Below, piece after piece: positions 62,865-64,000 of a stretch of DNA of 64,000 nucleotides; position 1 is the stretch's first letter; each line of letters begins with the position of its first letter. The translations under genes were made by a program, and so were the position numbers. The notes beneath the pieces are model-generated. The model ran no database searches, was not told the DNA's origin, and was given only the letters and a program-made list of their open reading frames with translations. Origin of the DNA: Urechis unicinctus (taxonomy: Eukaryota > Annelida > Polychaeta > Xenopneusta > Urechidae); NCBI GenBank assembly GCA_034190875.2, contig CM067343.1, forward strand, positions 23,362,861 to 23,426,860, written 5' to 3'.

Positions 62865-63995
62865 CTAAACAATGGTCTTTACTCTGCCATGGAATCAAAT
62901 GTGCCCAGGATTTCGCAGATACGTTTGTATCATTTTCCTCAAAACAAAGTATTATCTATCCGCCGTAAGTGTGACAGTGCAGAGATGCAAAAATGAAAGA
63001 GTTAATTTCTGTGTCTCATCCCCGCTGTCTAATTATCTTTCAGGGTCATTCAAGGTGTGAAAATATTGTCATGAACCGTTCTATTAAGAGCTGTTCATTT
63101 TATGATTTGCCCCCGACCCGTCTGAAGACTCCCAAGTACTGGATGCGGCCATTTCGACACTTACACGCTGCTATAAAAGGCTTGTCTTGATGAGAATGAC
63201 TTCAAAATCTTTCGCCTAGTATTTAATATAATATTTCTTTCAAAAAGCATGGAAAAGATGGTAGCAAAATAAGTGCGACACATAATTCAATATGACCTGC
63301 ATGAAGATATTCAGTCAGCCTACCGCATCAGATGCAGCACTGAGACAGCGCTCATCCAATTCAGTTAAGACATGGACCCTATCCGAGATGAGGATGACAA
63401 TGTGTTCCTAGTCTTGTTGGGTCTCAGTGCTGCATTAGACACATTTGACCTGACGATACTACTTCACAGTCTAAGCACAGAATTTGCCTCGCAGATACGA
63501 CTCTTCACTGGATTGAGTATTACCTCGCATCGTTTGATAATGAGCTGTCCGTGGAAGCTCAAGTGAATCATGTCCTCCAAAGAGTCCACCTCCACCTGAG
63601 TTGGATTGCGCTCGATACGAAATTCCTGACACATGATGCATGCGCTAAGATCATCCATGCGAACATTACCACAAAGATGGATGGATTTTTACAATGGATA
63701 ATTGGCTGGATCGCCTGGCCATAAACAACGCAGCCCGCTTGCTTGCAAAAAGTGAGCATTAGAAAACGTACAACACCGGCTCTTTTAAATCTTCTATGGC
63801 TACCTGTAAAACGGCGGATTGCTGACAAGATCCTCAGCATAATTAACAAAGCGTGGACACAACATCAGCCCCACAATACCAATAAAAACAGGTACTAGGC
63901 TCTGGAAATCTCTGCCTATAAATATAAGCCTTCAACAAACTGTGGTCATATTTTAAAGGAAGCTTAAGACATTTTTATTCAACCCAGCGTAAAAC
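62865..63995 (+). mobile_element. Degenerate CR1/L2-type LINE, 3' part
   Basis: Pieces of one ORF2 appear in order across all three plus frames. At 62,909 QDFADTFVSF (linker after the endonuclease). At 63,070 NRSIKSCSFYDLP (compare the family's KSCSLDPLP). At 63,225 FLSKSMEKMVAK; at 63,309 QSAYRIRCSTETALI; at 63,402 VFLVLLGLSAALDTFDL (compare LLDLSAAFDTVDH), which is reverse-transcriptase palm sequence. At 63,548 SVEAQVNHVLQRVHLHL and KFLTHDACAKIIHA (thumb/C-terminal part). At 63,798 LLWLPVKRRIADKIL. At 63,898 TRLWKSLPI, and RKLKTFLFNPA with a terminal stop near 63,993. The YADD catalytic block is missing: the palm joins the C-terminal part near 63,540, so several hundred bases are gone. In-frame stops occur at 63,272 and 63,366. 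No endonuclease is present. Dead, 5'-truncated copy. Confidence 0.85.
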
Positions 63996-64000
63996 TAATA

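Overview
The window looks like gene-poor, AT-rich metazoan DNA, probably from a marine invertebrate. The pointers are spliced-gene signals at the left edge, a CR1/L2-type LINE at the right edge, long simple repeats, and stop codons everywhere else. No open frame exceeds about 130 codons, and nothing looks bacterial, plasmid-like or viral in gene layout. I cannot name the species.

Layout. 1-1,620: the 5' part of a minus-strand, probably multi-exon host gene, with a CpG/CRE promoter-like block at 1,463-1,620 and a CTCF-like site at 1,829. 1,850-14,800: mostly unrecognised non-coding DNA, with a repeat module (V1, about 7.98-8.62 kb), a long (TA)n tract and a degenerate GGTCA-type repeat. 14.8-50 kb: a mosaic of old duplicated modules, found by eye as matching stretches on both strands (rough impression 75-90% identity). 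Module X occurs at 14.85-17.76 kb and inverted at 37.92-39.70 kb. Module Y occurs at 18.19-22.46 kb and, inverted, at 27.15-32.29, 32.56-36.35 (partial) and 40.41-44.84 kb. Module Z occurs at 22.98-26.2 kb and as a direct copy at 45.95-49.95 kb. Module V occurs at 7.98-8.62 kb and inverted at 45.19-45.85 kb. The result is a Y-Z-Y' fold-back about 14 kb long, nested inside a larger X-Y-Z-Y'-Y'-X' arrangement. A FLYWCH-finger-like coding remnant lies in the loop, and gag-like retroelement fossils lie at the outer ends of two Y copies. 50-56.8 kb: unrecognised DNA with faint internal repeats. 57.2-62 kb: a younger tandem family (U and A units). 62.86-63.99 kb: a degenerate CR1/L2-like LINE.

The only plausible functional gene is the minus-strand one at the left edge. 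The repeat modules carry no intact transposase or polymerase. They look like a non-autonomous or decayed giant inverted-repeat family; its class is not proven, and a Mutator-like link through the FLYWCH remnant is a hypothesis. All identities and boundaries are by eye and approximate.
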